Shown here one piece after another: positions 17,832-26,962 of a stretch of 64,000 nt of DNA. Source of the stretch: Moritella sp. 5. Lineage in GTDB: Bacteria; Pseudomonadota; Gammaproteobacteria; Enterobacterales; Moritellaceae. The notes under the pieces are model-generated. The model saw only the letters and a program-made list of their open reading frames with translations. It searched no databases and was not told where the DNA came from. The DNA lies in contig NZ_CP056122.1 of the NCBI RefSeq assembly GCF_018219455.1, positions 1,736,001 through 1,800,000 of the forward strand, read 5' to 3'. Position numbers and translations under genes: made by a program. Each line of letters opens with the position of its first letter. Position 1 is the stretch's first letter.

Positions 17832-19673
17832 ATGACAGTAACTCAACTTAGCCAGGAAGTGATCTGCTTTGCCGGTGATTCAGGTGATGGAATTCAGCTA
17901 ACCGGCACTAATTTTTCACATAATGCTTCCGCATGGGGCAATGACGTTATGACATTGCCGGACTATCCTGCGGAGATCAGGGCTCCCGCTGGTTCTGTGT
18001 CGGGGGTGTCTGCTTTCCAAATGCAGTTTTCCTCCACTGATATTCATACTGCGGGTGATGAGTTTGCTGTATTAATCGCCATGAATGCGGCGGCGCTGAA
18101 AAATAAAATTGGTGGTCTGGTGAACGGAGGTTTGATTTTAGCAGACCAAAATGGGTTCAGTAAAAAGAATATAGAATTGGCCGGTTACAGCTCTGACCCT
18201 CTGAGCGATGGCAGCCTGCCTGATTACCGCATTATAGCCGATAATTTTACTCACTTGACGGTTCAGTCTCTCAAGGAACTTAATTTACCGCCTAAACAGC
18301 TAAGACGCAGTAAGAACTTTTTTGTGTTAGGTATCGTATTTTGGATTTATAGTCGTTCTCTTACACAGACAGAGGAGTGGTTAAAGGCGCAGTTTTCAGA
18401 TAAACCGTTAGTGATGGAAGCAAATATATTAGCACTGAATGCTGGTTTCAATTATGCGGACACAACGGAGATATTTGGTGAAAGTTTTCAGGTAGAGCCT
18501 GCACCCAAAAAAGAAGGTTTCTATCGTACTATTTCGGGAAATGAAGCACTATCACTGGGCTTTATCTGTGCGGCAGAGAAATTGCAGCGCACCTTGTTCT
18601 TAGGTTCATATCCCATAACGCCTGCATCAGAAATTTTGCATACCTTGTCAAAATATCAAGACGTAGGTGTAAAAACATTTCAGGCTGAAGATGAAATAGC
18701 GGCGGCCTGTGCTGCTCTGGGGGCATCTTATGCTGGTGCTCTGGGCATAACGTCGACTTCAGGTCCAGGGTTGTGCCTTAAAACGGAAACATTGAACCTA
18801 GCAGTTATGACCGAATTGCCTTTGGTGGTAATTAATGTGCAACGCGGCGGCCCTTCAACTGGATTACCTACAAAAACTGAGCAATCTGACCTGTTATTTT
18901 CCATGTATGGTCGAAATGGTGATTCACCCATGCCGGTATTAGCAGCTGCTTCGTCTGCCGATTGTTTCGATATGGCATTGGAAGCCAGCAGAATTGCAAC
19001 GACTTTTATGACTCCTGTGATCCTATTGAGTGACGGTTACCTGGGGAACGGTACTGAGTCTTGGCTGGTTCCAAATCCCGACGACATAGCGATAAGTGCG
19101 GTAGAGCAATATCAGCAAACTGACCAGTTCCATCCCTATAAGCGCAATCCGATTACTGGGAGTCGTCCTTGGGTGAGCCCTGGTACCAAAGGAAAAATGC
19201 ACCGAATAGGAGGATTGGAAAAGCAATCAGTAACGGGAGACCCTTCTCACGATCCTGATAATCATCAACGGATGACCAAAGAGCGTGCAGCAAAAATCGC
19301 TGGGATCAGCGCATTTATCCCGGAGCAGCCATTAACCGGAGAGACTGACGATCTCGTGTTGGTCATTAGCTGGGGAAGCACTCGTGGAGGGGTTTCATCA
19401 GCGGTAAAACAACTTCGAGAACAAGGCATGCCGATTGCTCACACTCATTTGCGTTATCTAAACCCATTTCCCGCCAATTTGGCTGCTATTATTGCTGCAT
19501 TCAAACATGTTCTAGTATTTGAACTCAATAATCAGCAGATAGTTAAGCTGATCCGTGCGGAATTTTTAACCCCTGCCAAGAGCGCCACCCAGACTACCGG
19601 ATTACCATTTAAAGTCAGAGATGTTGTTAAAACGATAAGTGAATATTATGGGGAAATTACTGATGGATGTTGA
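17832..19673 (+). CDS. korA: 2-oxoacid:acceptor oxidoreductase subunit alpha (KorA type, gamma-alpha fused)
   Basis: 613 residues, start supported by TGGAG. Residues about 10-190 are the gamma (CoA/acceptor) domain (CFAGDSGDGIQLTG), and about 230-600 the alpha pyrimidine-binding domain (GSYPITPASEILHTL, FQAEDEIAAACAALGASYAG, TSTSGPGLCLKTE, QRGGPSTGLPTKTEQ). Works with the next gene to oxidise a 2-oxoacid, most likely 2-oxoglutarate, with CoA and ferredoxin. The fused two-subunit form is the type found in organisms that also live aerobically. Substrate inferred from family. Confidence 0.88.
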   Translation: MTVTQLSQEVICFAGDSGDGIQLTGTNFSHNASAWGNDVMTLPDYPAEIRAPAGSVSGVSAFQMQFSSTDIHTAGDEFAVLIAMNAAALKNKIGGLVNGGLILADQNGFSKKNIELAGYSSDPLSDGSLPDYRIIADNFTHLTVQSLKELNLPPKQLRRSKNFFVLGIVFWIYSRSLTQTEEWLKAQFSDKPLVMEANILALNAGFNYADTTEIFGESFQVEPAPKKEGFYRTISGNEALSLGFICAAEKLQRTLFLGSYPITPASEILHTLSKYQDVGVKTFQAEDEIAAACAALGASYAGALGITSTSGPGLCLKTETLNLAVMTELPLVVINVQRGGPSTGLPTKTEQSDLLFSMYGRNGDSPMPVLAAASSADCFDMALEASRIATTFMTPVILLSDGYLGNGTESWLVPNPDDIAISAVEQYQQTDQFHPYKRNPITGSRPWVSPGTKGKMHRIGGLEKQSVTGDPSHDPDNHQRMTKERAAKIAGISAFIPEQPLTGETDDLVLVISWGSTRGGVSSAVKQLREQGMPIAHTHLRYLNPFPANLAAIIAAFKHVLVFELNNQQIVKLIRAEFLTPAKSATQTTGLPFKVRDVVKTISEYYGEITDGC

Positions 19674-20661
19674 AATACTAAATAGGAAAGACTTTGTCTC
19701 TAAGTCGCAGGTTAAGTGGTGTCGCGGATGCGGAGATTTCAATGTGCTTAAAACGATGCAGTCTGTATTGGCCAAAACGGGTCGAACCAGGGAGAACAGT
19801 GTGTTTATCTCAGGTATCGGTTGCTCATCCAGATTTCCATACTACCTTGAAACCTATGGCTTTCATACTATTCATGGCCGAGCTCCAGCAGTTGCCACCG
19901 GTGTGAAAGCGGTAAACCCAGAGTTGGATGTTTGGGTGATCACTGGCGATGGTGACGCGCTGAGTATAGGAGGCAATCACTTCATTCATGCTATACGGCG
20001 CAATCAAGACATTAAAATCTTACTGTTCAACAACGCCGTTTACGGTCTTACCAAGGGACAATTTTCGCCGACTAGTGCACAGGGATGGGTATCTAAGTCT
20101 AGCCCATCAGGCTCTCCTGATAGAGCTCTAAGTCCATTAGCGTTGGCAGCTTCGGCCGATGCGACCTTTATTGCGCGTACTTCGGATAATGACCCGAATC
20201 ATTTGGCAATGGTGCTAGAAGCTGCAGCAGACCATAAAGGGACCGCGGTCGTCGAAATATTGCAAAATTGTGTGATATTTAATGACAAAGTTCACGAACC
20301 ATATAATGGCCCTAAAAACCGTGATGAAAATTTGCTTTATCTGAATAGTAGTATGCCGCTGCTATTCGGTAAGGATAAGACTAAAGCACTAATAAATAAT
20401 GGTTTTGGCTTCAAGGTGGCAAAGGTGGATGATCCCTGTGTTCTTGTTCATGATCCTGAGACACAGGAATCTACTTATGCGTTTGCATTGGCTAACTTGA
20501 ATTATCCTCAATTTCCAGTGCCTGTTGGTATTTTTCGTCAGATCCAGCGACCTACCTTTGATCAGGTATTAACTGAGCAGCAAAACAGAGCAATAAAAAA
20601 GCGTGGAACTAGAGATTTAACTACACTGTTACAGCAGGGTAGTTACCAGCGATTAGTGTAA
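19663..20661 (+). CDS. korB: 2-oxoacid:acceptor oxidoreductase subunit beta (KorB, TPP-binding)
   Basis: 332 residues from ATG 19663, which has GGGGAA about ten bases upstream; in-frame GTG 19639 and ATG 19648 are alternatives. Overlaps the end of korA. Thiamine-diphosphate site at VWVITGDGDALSIGGNH (about 92-108) and NNAVYGLTKGQ. Iron-sulfur cysteines are visible at WCRGCGD and GIGCSSRF, with a further Cys at EILQNCVIF. Cytosolic partner of KorA. No ferredoxin gene is adjacent. Confidence 0.88.
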   Translation: MDVEILNRKDFVSKSQVKWCRGCGDFNVLKTMQSVLAKTGRTRENSVFISGIGCSSRFPYYLETYGFHTIHGRAPAVATGVKAVNPELDVWVITGDGDALSIGGNHFIHAIRRNQDIKILLFNNAVYGLTKGQFSPTSAQGWVSKSSPSGSPDRALSPLALAASADATFIARTSDNDPNHLAMVLEAAADHKGTAVVEILQNCVIFNDKVHEPYNGPKNRDENLLYLNSSMPLLFGKDKTKALINNGFGFKVAKVDDPCVLVHDPETQESTYAFALANLNYPQFPVPVGIFRQIQRPTFDQVLTEQQNRAIKKRGTRDLTTLLQQGSYQRLV

Positions 20662-21025
20662 GCAACGTGAAGTAATGATAAAAATATGGGAACTACTAAT
20701 GTGTATTTTGACGGATGATATGGGGCAATTGGCTCTGGAGTGTCACAGTAAACAGCGCAAAGAGGGTAATAACACCCAACATAACAGGCGTTATAGTTAT
20801 GAGGCTATCAGCTAAAGCCATCACTAGCCCATTTTATTATGTAAGGAGAGGGGGTCTTATGTCTTATAATATACAAGAATGCATCTAAAATGGTTGCTAG
20901 TATTACTTATTCTTAACAACTAAGCATTTACATAATAACGAAAGTAGGTTCTGTTGCATCTTGAAAAAAAGATGATCGCGATTTTCTTCAGATGCAACTC
21001 GCCGAGTGAACTTATAGATGTTCAA
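20662..21025. other. Convergent intergenic region with an inverted repeat
   Basis: No convincing gene. TTGCATCT and AGATGCAA (20954-20997), with partly paired A-rich/T-rich inner arms, form a hairpin just downstream of the minus-strand hydrolase gene and may terminate it. The preceding GGTTCTGTTGCA resembles IS6-family ends, but no element is present. Confidence 0.4.
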
Positions 21026-22552
21026 CTACAAGTGAATATCTCCGGAATGTGCTGAATTAACAGGGACGGTAGGATTTTCATTACTATAACGATAAGATAT
21101 TTTTTTAACTCGTTGGCATTGTTGATCCGTGACTTTGATCTCTGGCTCAAGTAAATAATTAGTCACAATGTCATCTAAGCAGGAACCAATGCCGTTATAA
21201 CTAAAACCATGACCGACAGTATCTGCAATAGTAATGAGTGCTGCATTGGTTATTGTATCTTTCATTTCTACAGACCAATTATAAGAGGTTTGTGGATCAT
21301 ATAAACCACCCACGATCAACACTTGCTCGGTTATTTTATTTTCAATTTCAGATTGACTAGCAATAGGAGAGCGCTGTGCCGTCCAACCTTTACATAAACC
21401 TGAAAGGTTTTCTTTTAGGTAATCGCCATAGATCGATGATGAAGCTAAATATTTATCCTCATTTCCTTCTATGTCGCTATCGTCCAAAGGTATTCGTTCA
21501 TCAGTACACATAACTGAGCGAAACATAGCTGACGACCGCTTTTCATCAGAAGTAAAACTTTCTTTTGGTATATGACTAAAGCTCAAATTATTGGACTCTG
21601 TCTCACATTGGGTTTTCCAACAAATAAAAGGTTGTGCTTTATCTTTATCAAATAATGCAGATAATGATAATCCTAACTTGGACTCACTCCATGAAATACC
21701 CCTTAAATTATTCAAAAGATCTCGCATAGGGTTTGTCATTTCACCAAGTATTTTATTTACATCATCTTTTTTAAGCGTGCCGCTATCATTCGCGGTATAA
21801 TCACTATCCTTGGTTTGAGTTACAATATCATTTAGTTTCGCCATACTCTTTGGCTTTGAGTCCAGTCGATAATTAGCAATTTTATGGTGCCCTTGAGCCT
21901 GATCAATTCGTAGTTCTTCATAATTTTGATGTAAAGGAGACATTGAAGAATCGAGCACTAGTGCACGAATTTTTGTCGGATAACGTTCTGCATAAAGCGC
22001 ACCTAGTCTTGTGCCATAAGAGTAACCTAGATAGTTAATTTGCTCTTCATTCAAATGTTCACGTAACGAGTCCATATCTTGAATAACAGCATTACTTCCC
22101 ATATAAGGGGATATCTCTTTATATGTCGAATCACATGATCCTATCACTGCACAGGTCATTAATTCTCTTGCAAATGCACTTTTCCCCGCGCCCCTAGGAT
22201 CCATAGCGACGATGTCAAATGATTCAGTAATGGATGTAGGCATTGAGCTTACTTGACTCAATAATCTATCGGCAGCTGTTGAACCTGGTCCACCAAAATT
22301 TAATAATAATATCCCTATACGTTGTTTTGATGAGGTTGCGGGATGAATGGTGTAATAAACCTTAACTTTATCACCATCAGGTTTGTCATAATCTTTAGGT
22401 ACGACTAGATATTTACCATTACCATTACCATTACCATTGCCATTGCCATTGCCATTAGTACTGGTATTTGAGTCAAATGTAGATTCACCCCCACCTCCAC
22501 ATCCAGTAAGAATTAACCCGCATGCTACTAATAGTAAATATTTTTTATACAT
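21026..22552 (-). CDS. TAP-like alpha/beta hydrolase lipoprotein
   Basis: 508 residues. Type II signal peptide with lipobox LTGC (Cys18), then a Gly-rich tether, a (Asn-Gly)7 linker and an alpha/beta hydrolase. Nucleophile elbow GYSYGT near residue 176; oxyanion region LNFGGPGS near 86; C-terminal TAP-like domain with the acid in GGLYDPQTS and the His in GHGFSY. Related proteins cleave N-terminal tripeptides or proline from peptides, so a surface or periplasmic aminopeptidase is likely. About 60 residues around 215-270 form a helical lid. Monocistronic, convergent with korB. Confidence 0.82.
   Translation of the reverse strand: MYKKYLLLVACGLILTGCGGGGESTFDSNTSTNGNGNGNGNGNGNGKYLVVPKDYDKPDGDKVKVYYTIHPATSSKQRIGILLLNFGGPGSTAADRLLSQVSSMPTSITESFDIVAMDPRGAGKSAFARELMTCAVIGSCDSTYKEISPYMGSNAVIQDMDSLREHLNEEQINYLGYSYGTRLGALYAERYPTKIRALVLDSSMSPLHQNYEELRIDQAQGHHKIANYRLDSKPKSMAKLNDIVTQTKDSDYTANDSGTLKKDDVNKILGEMTNPMRDLLNNLRGISWSESKLGLSLSALFDKDKAQPFICWKTQCETESNNLSFSHIPKESFTSDEKRSSAMFRSVMCTDERIPLDDSDIEGNEDKYLASSSIYGDYLKENLSGLCKGWTAQRSPIASQSEIENKITEQVLIVGGLYDPQTSYNWSVEMKDTITNAALITIADTVGHGFSYNGIGSCLDDIVTNYLLEPEIKVTDQQCQRVKKISYRYSNENPTVPVNSAHSGDIHL
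22415..22456 (-). repeat. Hexanucleotide tandem repeat coding (Asn-Gly)7
   Basis: Plus-strand ACCATT x4 followed by GCCATT x3, seven in-frame hexamers encoding the flexible linker behind the lipid anchor. Gain or loss of units would change only linker length. Confidence 0.9.
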
Positions 22553-23030
22553 TCTTACTTATTTCCCTATGATATTTTTATGTAAAAATAACGCTGTGAT
22601 AGATGAGTCGACTAAAGATACGGGGCATATTATATGAAGGGTGTCATTAATTCGAGTCGAGAATGAATCTCCTATTTCTGGATGTTTACTTTTGCAGACT
22701 AAATCACTGTTTTTCAATATTGGCAGTCTATAGCTCAACGATAAGCCTTATCTTAACCATAACGGCAAAGATCTAGAGGACGAGCCGCTATTATTGTCCA
22801 GTATTACTCAGCCACTACAATTCAACTACACAAGCGCAATGCGTAAAATTATGTAAAATATAATGAACTAACCGTTACCAACGATTACCCTTGGCAAAAT
22901 AGACTATTGCGGCAGCAAAAAGCTGCGTTTTAATCGAATGGTCATCGCCTTCATGTGCCACATTCCAGAAAGAAAAAATCATATTGACGATTTTATCTCA
23001 AGATTAAAAACGTCTGTTTAAAGGGGGTCA
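22553..23030. other. Intergenic region, possible gene remnant
   Basis: No intact gene. On the plus strand, about 22873-23022 reads as an open C-terminus (IDYCGSKKLRFNRMVIAF ... DDFISRLKTSV, stop) without a usable start, perhaps the tail of a decayed gene. Promoters for both flanking genes should lie here. Confidence 0.3.
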
Positions 23031-23081
23031 ATGAACCTTTCAATACTTGTTCTTACATACCGTGGAATCCAAATAATTACT

Positions 23082-23297
23082 ATGAAAAAATTAGCTACAG
23101 TGGTGTTTTTATCTATATTAATGGTCGGCTGCGGCGACGGGGGAGATTCCTTGTCTCAAAACAGTGATAGCCAGCAGCGTGCTTCCTCTAAAATGCAACT
23201 CAGCGTTGATGCGGCAGATCTGCAAGAGCTGCAGAACGTGAAATATGCATCGAATTACGGTATTGCATTCAGTACACCAAAAAACTTTCAGAAGTAG
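23082..23297 (+). CDS. Small lipoprotein of unknown function
   Basis: 71 residues from ATG 23082 with a standard type II signal (MKKLATVVFLSILMVGC, lipobox MVGC). An upstream in-frame ATG at 23031 has a better ribosome site (AAGGGGG) but would add 17 residues before the signal. The mature part is Ser/Gln-rich and short. Ends nine bases before the next secreted protein gene, so the two form a likely operon and may act together. Family not recognised. Confidence 0.6.
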   Translation: MKKLATVVFLSILMVGCGDGGDSLSQNSDSQQRASSKMQLSVDAADLQELQNVKYASNYGIAFSTPKNFQK

Positions 23298-23306
23298 GGG
23301 GCAGTA

Positions 23307-24740
23307 ATGAAAAAAATACTACTTTGTACAGCGTTATTGTTTGTTGCAAACCAGGTTTCTGCAGCACCGCACCTTCAGGGTTATTACCAGGAAAAAGAGC
23401 TGGTCAGTTATACTGTAAATAAAATTCAACAGAACAAAGCTGAATTTTTCATGCTCGACTATGCACTTACAAAACCAGCCCAGCCTCAGGCTCAGTTTCT
23501 GGCGTATAATGATGCGTTAGGGTACTTCCAAACTAAGAACAGCGTCATGAATTGGGAGGAGTTCAAGCGCATCGTGCAAAAGGTGAACCCCGAAGGATTG
23601 CGTGATCAATACGTTTGCCGAACAGATATGTCAGGCGTAAAACTGGCTTATATTGCGAAAAGGGATGAAGGTTGCAGCGGTAACTACGACAATAAATCCA
23701 TGGCGATAAGCCAGAAAGGTACGAAGGTAACTTTCTTCCGCCGTTGGGATTTCGATCCAATGCAGTCTCACTTTGAAATTCAAAGTTATGATAACAATGT
23801 CTCGGCGAATACAGAGACCTTAACTATGGATTATGTATTTGAATTTGAAGGCCGATGGATTGGTGACTCAGTTCGCGTGATCAAAGGTCAAACGGTATTA
23901 AATGATTTTTCCACTCAACCGACTTATGATGTTGCTAACTATCAATATTCACCACGCTCACGCTCGGGACTTATACCTGGCGCTGAGAGCTTGCTGTACA
24001 GCGATTCCCCTTATTTTATTACTGATAATACTGAGGATACCGCGGTAGATAATTCAGCACACCATGTTGCGAAAACGGTATTCAATACATTTGGTGTGAT
24101 GGATAGTAATTATCAAGGCCGTAACGTAAACATTGATGGATCTGTGTATTGGGTTAGCCGTGATTATGTGAACCAATATACCCTAGAGAATAGCACTAAA
24201 GCTTATTTCGTCTCTGACCCGCAAAATTTTGTAATTGATATTTCTATGACTGGGCCTTTTGACAGCTGGGTACAGGTTGATGCAACTGATTGGGAACCTG
24301 AAAAAGGTACAGATCAGGCTAGCAGTGGTGGTTGGGTAAGCCATGCTTTCAATAATATCCATAATATTACCAGTGTGAGCCCAACTTTCTGCATGATTGA
24401 AGATATTGCTAAAGGCAGACCTGTAACTGGTTACTTTACTGAAGACGGTAAAACTGGTTGGGTTCCTCCGATGAATGATTGCAAAGCAGTCGATCCGGGA
24501 TACGTACCAAAAGTCTACAGCCATTTCATCAATGGCAATGGCGAGGAAGTGACGTTTAGTTCTTTGCGTCAAAGTGCGAAGGATATCATTTATGTTCGTA
24601 CGCAAAATCCTCAAGGTGAAAAAGAGCTACTTACCTTAGACGATGTGAAAGCCATGAAGTCATCGCCACGTTATCTGCAAATTAAAAGAGATCTCAGCCA
24701 GCGCCTTGGTTGGGCTAAGCCTTACGATATTTTAAAATAA
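23307..24740 (+). CDS. Secreted protein of unknown function (477 aa)
   Basis: Sec signal peptide (MKKILLCTALLFVANQVSAA) and a 457-residue mature chain rich in Tyr, Asn and Asp, with Cys at about 109, 123, 375 and 399 that could form two disulfides. No catalytic motif is recognised. A beta-rich fold is suggested by alternating patterns such as TLTMDYVFEFEGRWIGDSVRVI. Follows the small lipoprotein gene directly and ends at a strong terminator. Confidence 0.7.
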   Translation: MKKILLCTALLFVANQVSAAPHLQGYYQEKELVSYTVNKIQQNKAEFFMLDYALTKPAQPQAQFLAYNDALGYFQTKNSVMNWEEFKRIVQKVNPEGLRDQYVCRTDMSGVKLAYIAKRDEGCSGNYDNKSMAISQKGTKVTFFRRWDFDPMQSHFEIQSYDNNVSANTETLTMDYVFEFEGRWIGDSVRVIKGQTVLNDFSTQPTYDVANYQYSPRSRSGLIPGAESLLYSDSPYFITDNTEDTAVDNSAHHVAKTVFNTFGVMDSNYQGRNVNIDGSVYWVSRDYVNQYTLENSTKAYFVSDPQNFVIDISMTGPFDSWVQVDATDWEPEKGTDQASSGGWVSHAFNNIHNITSVSPTFCMIEDIAKGRPVTGYFTEDGKTGWVPPMNDCKAVDPGYVPKVYSHFINGNGEEVTFSSLRQSAKDIIYVRTQNPQGEKELLTLDDVKAMKSSPRYLQIKRDLSQRLGWAKPYDILK

Positions 24741-24760
24741 GTTAGCATACGGGCAGTAAT

Positions 24761-24793
24761 AAAAACGACGGAGATTAATCTCTGTCGTTTTTT
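24761..24793 (+). terminator. Rho-independent terminator
   Basis: AACGACGGAGA pairs with TCTCTGTCGTT around TTAA, followed by T residues. Confidence 0.85.
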
Positions 24794-25113
24794 GCAATAG
24801 AGTCATATGAGAATTGTATTCAGTAATCTCTTAATCTTATCGATAAGTTTAGTGTTGCTGTCTTATGGTGCTTTATCCCCCCATTAGGAATGAGCCATAT
24901 CCCTTCGTTAAGCTGTGGCTATTGATAATATCTCTAAGAGTTCTCAGTCATTTAGCATTACGTTAAGTAAGAGGGGCTGGGTAACATAAACAGAAAAATT
25001 TGACTTGTCACTCATCGTTTACCACTTATATATTGATATACATCAGGTGAGCCATTTGTCTTGTACGTTATTGTAATTTAGCTAGTTAATGGAGAGTTGT
25101 TAAGGAATTTAAT
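24794..25113. other. Intergenic region upstream of torR
   Basis: No gene seen. Contains the palindrome CTTATCGATAAG (about 24838). No TorR-box-like decamer is obvious. Confidence 0.4.
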
Positions 25114-25878
25114 TTGAAAAATAAGCATGTTTTGGTTGTTGAAGATGAAGTGATAACTCGCGCTAAACTTGTTGGTTATTTTCAGCATGAGGGTTATCAA
25201 GTGAGTGAGGCCGCGAGCAAAGCAGAGATGAATATCGTATTGGCTAATCATCAAATCGACCTTGTTATGCTTGATATCAACTTGCCAGACGAAGATGGCT
25301 TGATGATCACCCGAACCCTGCGTAGCCAATCAAATATTGGTATTATTTTAGTGACCGGACGCAGTGACGCTATTGATAAAATTGTGGGTTTAGAAATGGG
25401 CGCTGATGATTATGTTACCAAGCCTTTTGAATTGCGTGAGTTATTAGTACGAGTAAAAAATCTGCTGTGGCGTATTTCCTTGACCACTCAGGCGAAAAAT
25501 GAATTGGCAAATGTCATTCAAGATGAAGTAAACGATGAGCTATTTTATTTTGGTTCTTGGAGTTTTGACATCGCTAAGCGAAAACTTTGTCAAAATGGTG
25601 AGCAGATAAAGTTGACCAAAGCCGAATATGAAATTTTGGTTGCCTTTACTGCCCACCCAGAGCGTGTTTTATCTCGAGAGCGATTACTGAATTTGATCGA
25701 CCACCGGGTAGAGGCTCCGAACGACCGAACTATCGATGTATTAGTACGTCGACTGCGTAATAAAATAGAATTAGACCCTAAAAATCCGGAATACTTTGTT
25801 ACCGTTCATGGTGAAGGCTATCTATTTGCTGCCGAGCTAAGCAAAAATCAGCCTAAGAGCCACCTAGGGATTAACTAA
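25114..25878 (+). CDS. torR: TMAO response regulator TorR
   Basis: 254 residues, TTG start with AAGGAA upstream. Receiver domain with acidic pair VVEDE, phospho-acceptor Asp in LVMLDINLPDEDGLM and TKPFELRELLVRVKNLLWRI, which closely follow E. coli TorR. C-terminal OmpR/PhoB winged helix (GEQIKLTKAEYEILVAF, LSRERLL, RTIDVLVRRLRNKIE, VHGEGYLF). Slightly longer than E. coli TorR (230) because of the inter-domain linker and tail. DNA-binding activator of TMAO respiration; its likely targets are the decamers before torA. The 3' end overlaps the convergent torT by 15 bases. Confidence 0.93.
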   Translation: MKNKHVLVVEDEVITRAKLVGYFQHEGYQVSEAASKAEMNIVLANHQIDLVMLDINLPDEDGLMITRTLRSQSNIGIILVTGRSDAIDKIVGLEMGADDYVTKPFELRELLVRVKNLLWRISLTTQAKNELANVIQDEVNDELFYFGSWSFDIAKRKLCQNGEQIKLTKAEYEILVAFTAHPERVLSRERLLNLIDHRVEAPNDRTIDVLVRRLRNKIELDPKNPEYFVTVHGEGYLFAAELSKNQPKSHLGIN

Positions 25879-26859
25879 ATAAACTGGCTTAAAGTTACTT
25901 GGTGATAAAGATTGTTTAGCCGGAAATTTCGCGATCAACTCTTTGGTGACCGTGAGTATTTCAGGTCCTTGATTCTTACTGTATTCGTTTTTTAATAAAT
26001 AATCAGTTGCTTGATCTATAGCCATTGCACCTTGCAATACCATCTGATCTGAATTTGCCATCAGAATCTTTCCACGTTTGATACCACGATAAACCTCATG
26101 GCTGAGATAATGACTTAAAATTTGTGGTTGCTTGTCTTGCTCTAACTTGGCAAGTTCACTAATCGCTACCTCTGCCATTACCGCATTGCCAGCAATATAG
26201 TCCAGATCATTAAATTCGACCAGCGTTGAACTTAACAGCGAAAACTGACGCATTTTATTATTAAGGCCATATTTAATTGATACGATATTAACGTCACTGT
26301 CTTGCAGTGCATCTCTTAGACCCAAAGTCGCTTGCTCACTACCACCACCTGCTTTTGGTCCGGGAAACCAAGCTAATTTTAATTTGGTTTTGTTCGCTGT
26401 TTTTGGGTGTTTGTTACTAAGATACTGTCCCAATTTAGCCCCCATCTGATACCAAGAAACACCAGTGCGACCGGTTAACTCTGTTGTGGATACTTCGTTA
26501 ACCAAACCAAATAAGGGTACTGTTTTATTAAGGTTAGTGAGTTTGGCACTAAGCTGATCATAGTATACAGCGCCGACTAATATTGCATCGGCTTGCCACC
26601 GTAGGCATTGTTCTATTTGTGTCCATTGTTCCTGACTATTTTGATACCCGCCAGCTTCCAGCACTTTTAATGATATAGCTCGCTGTTTTGCGCGCTCAGT
26701 CATGCCAAAATTGATACTTAGCCAATATGAATCTTTTAAGTGTGGGTAAACCGCACAAAGTCGTATTGGCTCTTGCATCTGTTCAGTGCTTGCCGATACT
26801 GGCACATTGAACAGTAATGTGATGAACAGTAACTTGATGAATACAGACAAAGGTTTCAC
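25864..26859 (-). CDS. torT: Periplasmic TMAO-binding protein TorT
   Basis: About 331 residues from GTG 26859, which gives a clean Sec signal (MKPLSVFIKLLFITLLFNVPVSA); TTG 26871 is an alternative. The mature sequence follows E. coli TorT: LCAVYPHLKDSYWLSINFGM, LKVLEAGGYQN, YLSHEVYRGIKRGKILMANSDQMVLQG, and SPSNFKPVYLV. TorT binds TMAO and then alters the periplasmic sensor domain of TorS. Lies between torR and torS on the opposite strand, as a three-gene signalling cluster. Confidence 0.93.
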   Translation of the reverse strand: MKPLSVFIKLLFITLLFNVPVSASTEQMQEPIRLCAVYPHLKDSYWLSINFGMTERAKQRAISLKVLEAGGYQNSQEQWTQIEQCLRWQADAILVGAVYYDQLSAKLTNLNKTVPLFGLVNEVSTTELTGRTGVSWYQMGAKLGQYLSNKHPKTANKTKLKLAWFPGPKAGGGSEQATLGLRDALQDSDVNIVSIKYGLNNKMRQFSLLSSTLVEFNDLDYIAGNAVMAEVAISELAKLEQDKQPQILSHYLSHEVYRGIKRGKILMANSDQMVLQGAMAIDQATDYLLKNEYSKNQGPEILTVTKELIAKFPAKQSLSPSNFKPVYLVNP

Positions 26860-26962
26860 AATAAATCTCAAAATAAATGGTTACCACTGGATAAGTTATA
26901 TTTAGTCATCGCCGTTATTTTCGCAATAGCGGTTATTTTAGTAAGGTTAGTAGGAGCTTACA

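Noticed and set aside
20699-20815. 38-codon frame after korB
   Set aside because: No ribosome site and no recognisable protein pattern.
20941-20997. Possible IS6-family end (GGTTCTGTTGCA)
   Set aside because: Only about 12 bases match from memory; no transposase, partner repeat or target duplication is visible. The palindrome explains the segment better.
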